Shown: positions 16,021 to 24,289 of the stretch, piece after piece
How positions within the stretch are numbered: the first letter of the stretch is position 1
Layout: each line of letters starts with the position of its first letter
Position numbers and translations under genes: made by a program
The notes under the pieces: model-generated
The model's database searches: none
Told to the model about the DNA's origin: nothing
What the model saw: the letters and a program-made list of their open reading frames with translations, nothing else
NCBI RefSeq assembly: GCF_001509475.1
Contig: NZ_LLZG01000406.1
Location: forward strand, 1 to 40,789
Source of the DNA: Streptomyces regalis
GTDB lineage: Bacteria; Actinomycetota; Actinomycetes; Streptomycetales; Streptomycetaceae
Direction: 5' to 3'
DNA length: 40,789 nucleotides

Positions 16021-16746
16021 ATGACCTCTACCGACAGTGCACAGCAGCCCACCGACGCCCCCGCGAAGGCCCCGGCCAAGGACCCCTGGGACCTGCCCGA
16101 TGTCTCCGGGCTCGTCGTCGGCGTGCTCGGCGGGACCGGGCCGCAGGGCAAGGGCCTCGCCTACCGGCTCGCCAAGGCCGGGCAGAAGGTGATCATCGGC
16201 TCGCGGGCGGCCGACCGCGCCCGGTCCGCCGCCGACGAGCTCGGGCACGGTGTCGAGGGCGCCGACAACGCCGAGTGCGCGCGGCGCAGCGACATCGTGA
16301 TCGTCGCCGTCCCGTGGGAGGGGCATGGCAAGACGCTGGAGTCCCTGCGCGAGGAGCTGGCCAGCAAGCTGGTCGTGGACTGCGTCAACCCGCTCGGCTT
16401 CGACAAGAAGGGCGCCTACGCGCTGAAGCCGGAGGAGGGCAGCGCCGCCGAGCAGGCCGCCGCCCTGCTGCCTCAGTCCCGGGTGACGGCCGCCTTCCAC
16501 CACCTGTCGGCGGTGCTGCTCCAGGACCCGGAGATCGACGAGATCGACACCGATGTGATGGTGCTCGGCGAGGTACGGGCGGACGTGGAGATCGTCCAGG
16601 CGCTGGCCGGCCGTATCCCCGGCATGCGCGGCGTCTTCGCGGGGCGGCTGCGCAATGCCCACCAGGTGGAGTCGCTGGTCGCGAACCTGATCTCGGTGAA
16701 CCGGCGCTACAAGGCGCACGCGGGGCTCCGCGTCACGGACGTGTGA
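16021..16746 (+). CDS. npdG: NADPH-dependent F420 reductase (F420:NADP oxidoreductase)
   Basis: The 241-residue protein has the Rossmann motif VVGVLGGTGPQGKGLAYRLA (residues 31-50), then IIGSRAADRA, which provides the NADP 2'-phosphate site. It continues with the family segments AVPWEGHGKTLESL and VDCVNPLGFDKKG. It transfers hydride between NADPH and the deazaflavin F420 and so feeds F420-dependent enzymes in the cytoplasm. A 30-residue Ala/Pro/Lys N-terminal leader precedes the fold, as is common in Streptomyces members. There is no Shine-Dalgarno sequence, and TAAAGT lies six bases before the ATG, consistent with leaderless initiation. It stands 52 bases after the sialidase remnant. Confidence 0.93.
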   Translation: MTSTDSAQQPTDAPAKAPAKDPWDLPDVSGLVVGVLGGTGPQGKGLAYRLAKAGQKVIIGSRAADRARSAADELGHGVEGADNAECARRSDIVIVAVPWEGHGKTLESLREELASKLVVDCVNPLGFDKKGAYALKPEEGSAAEQAAALLPQSRVTAAFHHLSAVLLQDPEIDEIDTDVMVLGEVRADVEIVQALAGRIPGMRGVFAGRLRNAHQVESLVANLISVNRRYKAHAGLRVTDV

Positions 16747-16808
16747 GGGATGGGGGACACTGGTCGCCGTAGCCGCCGTAGCAGTGTCCCCCGAAGGAGC
16801 CGACCGAA

Positions 16809-16994
16809 ATGCCCCGCCTTGGTGTCTATACGCTGATCGTCTGTCTGCTGGCCGTGGCCGCGGCCGTGATCTCCTTCGTGCAGGGCAGCTGGCTGGGGAT
16901 CGTGTGGGTGCTGCTGGCCGGGCTGTCGTCGAACATGACCTGGTACTACATCAAGCGCGCCAGGGACGAGCGGCGGGGCTCCGTCACGAGCTGA
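16809..16994 (+). CDS. Small membrane protein, unknown function
   Basis: A 61-residue protein with two predicted transmembrane helices (YTLIVCLLAVAAAVISFV and IVWVLLAGLSSNMTWYYI) and a positively charged C-terminal tail (KRARDERRG). GAAGGAG lies nine bases before the ATG. It belongs to no family I can name. Its 3' end overlaps by 11 bases the end of the convergent M50 protease gene. Its position after npdG with a 62-base gap allows co-transcription. Confidence 0.75.
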   Translation: MPRLGVYTLIVCLLAVAAAVISFVQGSWLGIVWVLLAGLSSNMTWYYIKRARDERRGSVTS

Positions 16995-17784
16995 TCGAGC
17001 AGTACTCGCTCGTGCCCTGCCAGAAGCGATAGAGGTCCTGGCCGCAGTAGCGCTCCAGGTCGTTCACGCCCAGGTTGTCCAGCAGGGTGTAGATCAGCTG
17101 GAAGAACTCGCGGTTCACCGCGGGGAGCATGAGCACCACGAACACCAGCAGCAGGCCGAAGGGGGCGAACGGCTCCACCTGACGCTTGATGCTGTGCGAC
17201 AGCCAGGGCTCGATCACGCCGTAGCCGTCCAGGCCCGGGACCGGCAGGAAGTTCAGGATCGCGGCCGTGACCTGGAGCAGGGCGAGGAAGGCGAGCGCGA
17301 ACCGGAAGTCCCGGGGGACGCCGTCCAGCGCGTCCAGCCAGAAGGGGGCGGTGCACACGACGGCGAACAGGACGTTCGTCAGCGGGCCTGCCGCCGAGAT
17401 CAGGCTGTGCCGCCAGCGCCCCCGGATCCGGCCGCGCTCGATGAAGACGGCACCGCCGGGGAGCCCGATGCCGCCCATGATCACGAAGACGACGGGGATC
17501 ACGATGCTGAGCAGCGCGTGCGTGTACTTCAGCGGGTTGAGGGTCAGATAGCCCTTCGCGCCGACCGAGATGTCGCCGCTGTGCAGGGCGGTACGCGCGT
17601 GTGCGTACTCGTGCAGACACAGGGACACGATCCAGGCGGCGGTCACGAACAGGAACACGGCCAGGCCGGGCTGCTCGGCGAAGCCGGTCCAGGTGGCCCA
17701 GCCCGTCACCGCCGTGACGGCCAGGATCCCGACGAAGACGGGGCTGATCCGCCGGTCGCTGTGGCGGGTGATGGCGGTGGTCAT
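16984..17784 (-). CDS. M50-family site-2 type metalloprotease
   Basis: A 266-residue integral membrane protease. The zinc motif HEYAH (residues 58-62) is within a transmembrane helix, and NFLPVPGLDGYGVIEPWL supplies the third ligand Asp, as in the S2P group. About six hydrophobic segments are visible. Such proteases cut membrane-bound substrates, often anti-sigma factors, but no such partner is adjacent. The ATG at 17784 has CAGGAG nine bases before it. An in-frame extension to 17901 would overlap the divergent gene and is rejected. The C-terminus is cytoplasm-like and short (GTSEYCSISS). Confidence 0.92.
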   Translation of the reverse strand: MTTAITRHSDRRISPVFVGILAVTAVTGWATWTGFAEQPGLAVFLFVTAAWIVSLCLHEYAHARTALHSGDISVGAKGYLTLNPLKYTHALLSIVIPVVFVIMGGIGLPGGAVFIERGRIRGRWRHSLISAAGPLTNVLFAVVCTAPFWLDALDGVPRDFRFALAFLALLQVTAAILNFLPVPGLDGYGVIEPWLSHSIKRQVEPFAPFGLLLVFVVLMLPAVNREFFQLIYTLLDNLGVNDLERYCGQDLYRFWQGTSEYCSISS

Positions 17785-17899
17785 GAGGACGGGCTCCTGT
17801 GGGACGACGGGAGTACGGGACGTCGGGCCTGCCCGACCGTACCGGGCGTAGGGGGAAAACGTCTCGCGGTGGGGTGGTGGTTCCGGGGAGGGTGGGGGC

Positions 17900-18574
17900 A
17901 TGGGGCTTTGGCATGTGTTCTACGAGGACTGGCAGATGGAGTGCTGCGGTACCCCGTTCAAGGTGGGGGACGAGGTGAGCTGGCCGCTGCTGTTCCAGTC
18001 CTCCGACGACGCCCTCGGCGGCGGCCGGCACGACCAGCTCACCAAGATCACCGGCCCGGTGGAGGACATGTCGGCAGAGGAGGGTGCGGTGCGGGTCCTG
18101 CGGGAGGAGAGCGGGCTCGTGGTGGCCCTGCACCAGCATCCGGTCGGCGTCGTCGCGCAGGAGGAGCTGGGGGACGCGCGGCCGGGGGACCGGTTGCGCC
18201 TGGTCGGCCTCCTCACGGCCGAGTTCCACGGCGACCCCGACCTGCCCGAGACACGGGGCCGGGTACGGGCGATCCAGGTCCTCCGGCAGGGCTACGCCGA
18301 GATGGCGCCGGGTTCGCTCACGCGGGTGCCGGTTCCCGGGGAGCGGTCGCTGCGGCCGGTGTGGGAGTGCCCGAAGTGGTTCGCGGACGCCGACGCGGGT
18401 GTGATGGTGACCCTGGACGTGCCGGGCACGGACTCGTGGCTGTCCCACGCGGTGCGCGAGGCCCGGGGCCTTCCGCACGAGGGCACGGCACCGGGCGCGG
18501 AGGTGACGGGCCTGGCACCGGCCGCGCTGGCGGAGCTGCTGGAGACCCTGAGCACGGTCTCGGAACCGGGATGA
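17900..18574 (+). CDS. Hypothetical protein (DUF6578-like)
   Basis: A 224-residue soluble protein starting MGLWHVFYEDWQMECCGTPF, a strongly characteristic opening of Streptomyces proteins I recall as DUF6578. The number needs checking. The adjacent cysteines C15 and C16 and the following VGDEVSWPL suggest a small beta-barrel or metal site at the N-terminus. The rest alternates beta-like stretches with charged loops (LRLVGLLTAEFHGDPDLPET). There is a second WECPKWF cysteine motif near residue 155. A purine-rich GGGAGGG lies just before the ATG. No function is known to me. It is divergent from the M50 protease and 89 bases before the SARP gene. Confidence 0.75.
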   Translation: MGLWHVFYEDWQMECCGTPFKVGDEVSWPLLFQSSDDALGGGRHDQLTKITGPVEDMSAEEGAVRVLREESGLVVALHQHPVGVVAQEELGDARPGDRLRLVGLLTAEFHGDPDLPETRGRVRAIQVLRQGYAEMAPGSLTRVPVPGERSLRPVWECPKWFADADAGVMVTLDVPGTDSWLSHAVREARGLPHEGTAPGAEVTGLAPAALAELLETLSTVSEPG

Positions 18575-18584
18575 CGGTGCCGTA

Positions 18585-18618
18585 ACCCTTCGCGCGCCGC
18601 ACACCCTTCCCGCGCCGC
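18585..18618 (+). repeat. Direct repeats in the promoter region of the SARP gene
   Basis: ACCCTTCGCGCGCCGC (18585-18600) recurs with one mismatch at 18603-18618, an 18-base period, and ACCCTGT begins a third partial copy at 18622. The repeats end just before a possible -35 (TGTGAC) and could bind an activator. Confidence 0.5.
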
Positions 18619-18662
18619 GCAACCCTGTGACCGTCCCGAACCGACCAGAGACAATGGACCCC

Positions 18663-21600
18663 GTGCGCTATCGCATCCTCGGCACCACCCAGGTACTCCG
18701 CCCCGACGGCACCCCCGTTGCGGTGGGCGGGGCGCGGCTGCGTGCCCTGCTGACCGTGCTGGCGTTGCGGGGCGGGCGGACCGTGCCCGCGACCCTGCTG
18801 GTCGACGAGGTGTGGGACGGGGAGCCGCCCGCCGACGCCACGGGCGCGCTACAGGCGCTGGTCGGACGCTTGCGGCGGGCCCTCGGGGCGGACGCGGTCG
18901 TCTCGGCGGAGGGCGGGTACCGGCTCGCCGCCGCGTCCGACGACATCGACCTGCACCGGTTCGAGCGGCTGGCCGGCGAGGGCACGCGCGCGTTGGCCGA
19001 CGGCGACCCCGCCAAGGCCGCCGTCGTTCTCGACGACGCCCTCGCCCTGTGGCACGGCCCCGCCCTCGCCGACCTCCCCGACCGCACCGCCGAGGCGGCC
19101 CGCCAGGAGACCCGGCGCCTGGACGCGCTGCGCGCCCGCCACACCGCCGCCCTCGCCCTCGGCCACGCCGAACAGTCCCTGCCCGAGCTGACCGCCCTGT
19201 GCGACACCCACCCCCTGGACGAACCCCTCCAGGCCCTGCGCCTGCGCGCCCTGCGCGACGCGGGCCGTACGGCGGAGGCCTTGGTCGCCTACGAGGACGT
19301 ACGACAACTCCTGGCCGACCGGCTGGGCTCGGACCCGGGGCCGGAACTGCGGGCGCTGCACGGGGAGTTGCTCCGGCCGGGGCAGGCCACGCATGGGGCA
19401 GGGGCCGAACCGCGTACGCGCGACGGGCTCCGCCCCGCCCACGGCGCGCCGCGCACCGACCGCGACGGGCAGGCGGCCCGGCCGCGCGGCGACGCCGACG
19501 CGGGGGCCCGCCGAGCAGGGTCCGGGGGCACGGGAACGGGTGCGCCCGGCACGTGGACCGACGCGGGCGCGGGAGCGTCCGGCAAATCGACCGGTGCCGG
19601 CTCGCGTACCTCCGGCGCATGGACCGACGCGGGCGCGGGCTCCCGTACCCCCGGCACATCGACCGGCCCCGACGTTCCCGCCGACCCCGATGCCCGTGCC
19701 CTGGCCGCGCCCGACCGGCCCCGCACCCTCGACTCCGGGACCGGCCGCGGTGAATCCCCTGCGGCTGCCCCCACCCCACCCCCGCCCACAGGCAACCTCC
19801 GCGCCCGTCTCACCTCCTTCGTCGGCCGGGAACCGGACATCGAGGCCATCCGCGGCGACCTCACGACCGCGCGGCTCGTCACCCTGCTGGGCCCCGGCGG
19901 TGCCGGCAAGACGCGGCTGTCGCAGGAGGCCGCCGAGAGTGTGCGGGACGGCGCCCCGGACGGGGTGTGGCTGGCCGAGCTCGCGCCGGTCGACGATCCC
20001 GAGGCCGTACCGGAGGCCGTGCTCACCGCCGTCGGCGCCCGTGAGACCGTGCTGTACGGCGCCGGGGCCGAGGCGATGCGGGCCGGGTCCGACCGGCACG
20101 ACGACCCCGTCGAGCGGCTCGCCGAGCACTGCGGCAAGCGGCGCATGCTGCTGATCCTCGACAACTGCGAGCACGTCGTCGAGGCCGCCGCCCGTCTCGC
20201 GGAGGAGCTGCTGGAGCGCTGCCCGGAGCTGACGGTGCTCGCCACCAGCCGTGAACCCCTCGGCGTACCGGGGGAGTTGCTGCGGCCCGTGGAGCCGCTG
20301 CCCGAGCCGTCGGCGCTGCGACTGCTCGCCGACCGGGGGGCCGCGGCGAGGCCCGGGTTCCGGATCGAGGGCGATCCGGAAGCGTGCGCGGAGATCTGCC
20401 GGCGGCTGGATGGACTGCCCCTCGCCATCGAGCTCGCCGCCGCCCGCCTCCGCGTGTTGACGCCACGTCAGATAGCCGACCGGCTCGACGACCGCTTCCG
20501 GCTGCTCACCTCGGGCAGCCGTACCGTGCTGCCCCGCCAGCAGACCCTGCGGGCGGTCGTCGACTGGTCCTGGGAGCTGCTGGACGAGGGTGAACGGGAG
20601 GTGCTGCGGCGGTTGTCCGTGTTCGCCGGCGGGTGCGATCTCGCCGCCGCCGAGGCCGTGTGCGGGGCCGTCGCGCTGGAGGCGCTCGGCTCGCTCGTCG
20701 ACAAGTCCCTTGTGGTGGCGGCCCCTTCGAACGACGGCGAGATGCGCTACCGGCTGCTGGAGACCGTCGCCGAGTACGCGGGCGAGCGGCTCGACGAGAG
20801 CGGGCAGCGTGCTCAGGCGGCGCGCGCGCATCTGACGTACTACCGCGAACTCGCCCGCACCACGGAGCCGTTGATGCGCGGCGCCGGTCAGCTCGTCGCC
20901 GTCCAGCGGCTGGAGCGCGAGAGCGAGAACGTACGCGCCGCCCTGCACCACGCCGTCGCCCTGCGCGACGAGCAGGAGGCGATGTGCCTGGTGCTGTCGA
21001 TGGCCTGGTACTGGCAGATGCGCGACCAGCGCATCGTCTCCCGCAACTGGTGCCGGGAGGTTCAGGATCTCGGCCCCGACCCCTTCACCGAGCCCGTCCG
21101 GCCCGCCGCCCCGGTGTGGGAGCGCTGCACGGCCACGCCGCCGCCCTGGACGGGCGAGGTCCTCGCGGAAGCCCGGCGTGGCGTCCATCTGGTCCATCTC
21201 GCCTGCATGGACACCGAGTTGGAGGCCTGGCAGACCCCTGAGCGGCAGAACAAGCTGCGCGTCATCGGCCAGACGTACGAGCCCGGACTCCCGCAGGGCT
21301 GCCGGTTCCCCGGCTCCCTGTGGTTCTACGCCGTCCTGCTCACCGGGAACATGGCGCGGGTCCGGGAGATCGCCGACGCCGCCATCGACACCTGCCGCCG
21401 TGTGCCGGGATACGAGTGGGACCTCGCCGCCGGTCTGCAGATGCGGGCCAATCTGCTCGCCAACCGCACCGAGTGGAGCGGCGACGCCACCCGCGACGCC
21501 GACGAATCGCTGGCCATCTACCGTCGCCTCGGCGATCTGTGGGGCACCGCGGAGGCGCTCGCCGCGCGCGCCGAGGCACATGAGCGCAGGGGCGAGTACC

Positions 21601-22289
21601 GCGCGGCCGCCGCCGACTACCAGGCGGCGATCGAACACGCCGAACTCCTCGGCGCCCGCGCCCAGGTGGGTGTGCTCTGCGCCCGGCTCGCCGCCGTGCT
21701 GATCGAGGGCGGTGAGGCCGAGCGGGGAGAGCGTCTGCTGCGCGAGGTCATCGACCAAGGGAGCGGCGGAACCGATCAGGCGATGCCCTTCGCCCGGCTG
21801 ATCCTGGCCGGCCGACTCGGCATGACGGACCGGGTTCCCGAGGCGCGTGAGCATCTCCGGCTGCTGCGCGAGGAGTTCAAGATCGCCTATTTCATCATCT
21901 TCGACGCCTTCATCCTCGGTGCCGAGGCCTGGCTGGACGCGGTCGACGGCCGCTACCCGGAGTCCATGGACAGGATCAGGCGCGCCCTGGAACGCGCCGA
22001 GGACCCTCTCTCCCAGGCCATCGCCCCGCAGATGCGTTCCGCTTACCTGACCATCGCCGCGTTCGCCCTCGCCCGCGTCGACGGCGGCTGCCGTGCCCGT
22101 GACGCCGCCCGCTGCCTCGGCGCCGCCGACGCGCTGCTGCCGCCCCGGCACGTCGCGTCGTCCCAGGAGCGCGAGGTGCGCGACCGGGCGGTGGCGCGCA
22201 CGCGGGCGGTGCTGGGCGACGCGGCTTACGAGGCGGCGTACGCGGAGGGCGGCGCCCTCTCCTCGGAGGAGGCCGCCGCCCTGATCTGA
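18663..22289 (+). CDS. AfsR/SARP-family transcriptional regulator with NB-ARC-type ATPase and TPR-like region
   Basis: The protein is about 1208 residues. The N-terminus is a winged-helix DNA-binding domain (VRYRILGTTQVLRPDG, ARLRALLTVLALRGGRTV) followed by a bacterial transcriptional activation domain ending near residue 245 (DRLGSDPGPELRALHGELL). A low-complexity Gly/Ala/Thr linker of about 130 residues follows, then an NTPase with Walker A GPGGAGKT at 410-417, Walker B LLILDNCEHVV and ATSREPLGVPGE. The C-terminus is a helical repeat region. This is the AfsR-like layout of pathway or global activators. GTG 18663 is preferred because GACAAT sits seven bases before it, but ATG 18654 is possible. 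It converges with a DrrAB-like exporter whose promoter carries SARP-type heptamers. Confidence 0.9.
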   Translation: MRYRILGTTQVLRPDGTPVAVGGARLRALLTVLALRGGRTVPATLLVDEVWDGEPPADATGALQALVGRLRRALGADAVVSAEGGYRLAAASDDIDLHRFERLAGEGTRALADGDPAKAAVVLDDALALWHGPALADLPDRTAEAARQETRRLDALRARHTAALALGHAEQSLPELTALCDTHPLDEPLQALRLRALRDAGRTAEALVAYEDVRQLLADRLGSDPGPELRALHGELLRPGQATHGAGAEPRTRDGLRPAHGAPRTDRDGQAARPRGDADAGARRAGSGGTGTGAPGTWTDAGAGASGKSTGAGSRTSGAWTDAGAGSRTPGTSTGPDVPADPDARALAAPDRPRTLDSGTGRGESPAAAPTPPPPTGNLRARLTSFVGREPDIEAIRGDLTTARLVTLLGPGGAGKTRLSQEAAESVRDGAPDGVWLAELAPVDDPEAVPEAVLTAVGARETVLYGAGAEAMRAGSDRHDDPVERLAEHCGKRRMLLILDNCEHVVEAAARLAEELLERCPELTVLATSREPLGVPGELLRPVEPLPEPSALRLLADRGAAARPGFRIEGDPEACAEICRRLDGLPLAIELAAARLRVLTPRQIADRLDDRFRLLTSGSRTVLPRQQTLRAVVDWSWELLDEGEREVLRRLSVFAGGCDLAAAEAVCGAVALEALGSLVDKSLVVAAPSNDGEMRYRLLETVAEYAGERLDESGQRAQAARAHLTYYRELARTTEPLMRGAGQLVAVQRLERESENVRAALHHAVALRDEQEAMCLVLSMAWYWQMRDQRIVSRNWCREVQDLGPDPFTEPVRPAAPVWERCTATPPPWTGEVLAEARRGVHLVHLACMDTELEAWQTPERQNKLRVIGQTYEPGLPQGCRFPGSLWFYAVLLTGNMARVREIADAAIDTCRRVPGYEWDLAAGLQMRANLLANRTEWSGDATRDADESLAIYRRLGDLWGTAEALAARAEAHERRGEYRAAAADYQAAIEHAELLGARAQVGVLCARLAAVLIEGGEAERGERLLREVIDQGSGGTDQAMPFARLILAGRLGMTDRVPEAREHLRLLREEFKIAYFIIFDAFILGAEAWLDAVDGRYPESMDRIRRALERAEDPLSQAIAPQMRSAYLTIAAFALARVDGGCRARDAARCLGAADALLPPRHVASSQEREVRDRAVARTRAVLGDAAYEAAYAEGGALSSEEAAALI
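19554..19639 (+). repeat. Imperfect 66-base tandem duplication in the SARP linker
   Basis: TGGACCGACGCGGGCGCGGG occurs at 19554-19573 and again at 19620-19639, with related sequence between and after (CCGGCAAATCGACCGG / CCGGCACATCGACCGG). It encodes repeated WTDAGAG and TGxxST segments in the interdomain linker. Confidence 0.75.
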
Positions 22290-22299
22290 CGCGCACCGG

Positions 22300-22318
22300 C
22301 ACGGACCGGGTCCGTGCG
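22300..22318. terminator. Hairpin between the convergent SARP and ABC-permease genes
   Basis: Perfect eight-base stem GCACGGAC / GTCCGTGC with a CGG loop fills the 29-base gap between the two stops. It can serve both directions. No T-run is present. Confidence 0.55.
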
Positions 22319-23140
22319 TCAGCTCTTCGTCCGGAACTTGTGGATCGCGATCGGCGCCATCACCGCCGTAATGGCCACCGACCAGGCGAGCGTCACCCAC
22401 AGGTCGTGCGCGACCGGCCCGCCCACCATCAGTCCGCGCGCGGCGTCCGCGAGCGTGGACAGCGGGTTGTAGTCGGTGAAGGCCTGCAGCCAGCCCGGCA
22501 TCGAGGTCGTCGGCGCGAAGATCGACGAGCCGAACTGGAGCGGGAACAGCACCAGGAAGCCCATCGCCTGCACGGACTGCGCGTTCTTCATGATCACGCC
22601 CAGGGTGAGGAACACCCACATGATCGACGAGGCGAACGCCGTGGACAGGGCCACGGTCGCGAACAGGCCGGGCCAGTTGGTGATGTCGAACCCGACCGCC
22701 ACGGAGACGATCATCAGCACGGTGGTCGCGAACAGCATCCGCAGCAGCTCCACCGAGATCTTCGCGAAGAGCACCGAGCCGCGCCCGATCGGCAGGGACC
22801 GGAAGCGGTCCATGACACCGGAGTTGAAGTCCTGGCTGAAGCCGGTGCCGACGCCCTGGGACAGCGTCATGCTCATCATCGCGATCATGCCGGGGATCAC
22901 GTACTGCACGTACTGATCCTGTCCGCCGCCCAGCGCCTGCCCGATCGAGCCGCCGAAGACGAACACGAACAGCAGGGTGAAGATGACCGGCATCAGCAGC
23001 GCGTCGGCCATCGACTCCGGGTCCTGGCGGATCCACAGCAGGTTGCGGCGGACGAGGGCGCCGGTGTGCCGCAGGTGCCCGCGCAGGGTGATGCGGGCGT
23101 CGTCGCCGGATGCGGCCGTGGTTGCGGTGGCGGCGCTCAT
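22319..23140 (-). CDS. ABC-2 type exporter permease (DrrB-like)
   Basis: A 273-residue membrane protein with six predicted helices. It contains landmarks of the DrrB/ABC-2 group: WIRQDPESMADALLMPVIFT, FGGSIG, GFSQDFNSGVMDRFRSLPIG, and FAPTTSMPGWLQAFTDYNP before the last helices. With the ATPase it should export a hydrophobic compound such as a drug or antibiotic. Its ATG overlaps the ATPase stop as ATGA, which implies coupled translation and equal amounts. An alternative longer open frame to 23851 runs through the ATPase gene out of frame and is not real. It ends opposite the SARP gene. Confidence 0.93.
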   Translation of the reverse strand: MSAATATTAASGDDARITLRGHLRHTGALVRRNLLWIRQDPESMADALLMPVIFTLLFVFVFGGSIGQALGGGQDQYVQYVIPGMIAMMSMTLSQGVGTGFSQDFNSGVMDRFRSLPIGRGSVLFAKISVELLRMLFATTVLMIVSVAVGFDITNWPGLFATVALSTAFASSIMWVFLTLGVIMKNAQSVQAMGFLVLFPLQFGSSIFAPTTSMPGWLQAFTDYNPLSTLADAARGLMVGGPVAHDLWVTLAWSVAITAVMAPIAIHKFRTKS

Positions 23141-24162
23141 ACGGCGACCTCCTCGCGGTCGTCGGTGGGCACGGTGTCCTGCGGGGCACTGGCGCGGTGG
23201 CCGGTGAGGGAGAGGAACACCTCGTCCAGGCTGGGCAGTTCGGTGCTGATGGAGCCGAGCGTGATACCGCGGGCGGTCACGGCGCCGACGACGGCCGTCA
23301 GCTGCTCGTCGCTGAGGATCGGCACGAGGAGCGTGCCGGTGGCGGTGTCCACGGTCGTGGTGGCGAGCCCGGTGATGCCGAGATCGTCGAGATACCCGGC
23401 GAGCGGGCGCAGCTGCAAGGCGTCGACCGGCCGGATCCGCAGGGTCCGTCCGCCGACCTTGGCCTTGAGCTCCTCGATCCCCCCGCCCGCGATGACCTTG
23501 CCCCGGTCGACGACGGTCAGTTCGGAGGCGAGCTGCTCGGCCTCCTCCATGTACTGGGTGGTCAGCAGCACGGTCACACCGTCCCCGACCATGGCCTTGA
23601 CCTCGTCCCACACCTCGTTGCGGGTGCGGGGGTCGAGCCCGGTGGTCGGTTCGTCGAGGAACAGCACGGCCGGCCGTCCGATCATGGAGGCCGCCAGGTC
23701 GAGCCGCCGCCGCATACCGCCGGAGTAGGTGCTCGCGGGCCGCTTGGCGGCCTCGGTCAGCGAGAACCGCTCCAGCAGTTCGTCGGCACGCGCGCGTGCG
23801 TCCTTGCGGGGCAGGTCCAGCAGCCGCCCGATGAGATACAGGTTCTCCCACCCCGGGAGCTTCTCGTCGACGGAGGCGTACTGCCCGGTCAGCCCGATCA
23901 CCCGGCGCAGCTGCCGCGGCTGCCGTACAACGTCGTATCCGGCGACCGTGGCCTGCCCGGCGTCCGGTGCCAGCAGTGTGGACAGGATCCGCACGAGGGT
24001 CGTCTTCCCCGCCCCGTTCGGCCCGAGCACGCCCATGACGGTGCCCTCGCGGACGTCCAGGTCCACACCGTCCAGAGCCTTGGTCTCGCCGTAGTGCTTG
24101 ACCAACCCCCGCACAGAGACGGCGGTGCTCTCGCCGCTCGGCTTCTTGTCGATTCGCGTCAT
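23137..24162 (-). CDS. ABC exporter ATPase (DrrA daunorubicin-resistance type)
   Basis: The 341-residue ATPase has Walker A GPNGAGKTT, signature YSGGMRRRLDLAASMIGRP, Walker B AVLFLDEPTTGLDP and the H-loop region TVLLTTQYMEEAEQL. The long C-terminal domain with LPSLDEVFLSLTGH is the hallmark of the DrrA branch and regulates assembly with DrrB. It powers efflux through the permease encoded downstream with a four-base overlap. ATG 24162 is used. A GTG at 24192 is in frame but would place coding sequence over the promoter repeats. No Shine-Dalgarno sequence is obvious. Heptameric direct repeats upstream suggest activation by a SARP protein. Confidence 0.93.
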   Translation of the reverse strand: MTRIDKKPSGESTAVSVRGLVKHYGETKALDGVDLDVREGTVMGVLGPNGAGKTTLVRILSTLLAPDAGQATVAGYDVVRQPRQLRRVIGLTGQYASVDEKLPGWENLYLIGRLLDLPRKDARARADELLERFSLTEAAKRPASTYSGGMRRRLDLAASMIGRPAVLFLDEPTTGLDPRTRNEVWDEVKAMVGDGVTVLLTTQYMEEAEQLASELTVVDRGKVIAGGGIEELKAKVGGRTLRIRPVDALQLRPLAGYLDDLGITGLATTTVDTATGTLLVPILSDEQLTAVVGAVTARGITLGSISTELPSLDEVFLSLTGHRASAPQDTVPTDDREEVAV

Positions 24163-24184
24163 GAGGATGACGGTGTCAGGACGC

Positions 24185-24233
24185 ACCGACAAACGACCGA
24201 CAGATCACCGACAGGCCCTACAGATCACCGACA
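24185..24233 (-). promoter_or_regulatory. SARP-like heptamer direct repeats before the DrrAB-like operon
   Basis: The heptamer TGTCGGT (minus strand) occurs at 24191-24185, 24202-24196 and 24213-24207, each separated by four bases, so exactly 11 apart. A fourth copy lies at 24233-24227. SARP regulators bind heptameric direct repeats with this spacing. The proximal copy is 22 bases from the ATPase start. No good -10 is visible after it. Confidence 0.55.
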
Positions 24234-24289
24234 GGGCCTACAGGTTCAGAAGATCGCAGTACCGGACCGCAGATCTCAGTACCGGACCG
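24201..24289. repeat. 20-base tandem repeats around the end of the MFS gene
   Basis: CAGATCACCGACAGGCCCTA (24201-24220) is followed at once by a copy with one change (24221-24240). After 16 bases, CAGTACCGGACCG occurs twice 20 bases apart (24257, 24277). The second copy of the latter encodes the last residues of the MFS protein. Confidence 0.8.

Noticed and set aside
18849..23189. A 1446-residue open frame opposite the SARP gene
   Set aside because: It is antisense to the SARP and runs into the ABC permease out of frame; composition is that of a shadow frame.
18663..24162. Antibiotic gene cluster suggested by SARP regulator and DrrAB-like exporter
   Set aside because: No polyketide, peptide or tailoring enzyme gene lies in the window; both protein types are common outside clusters.
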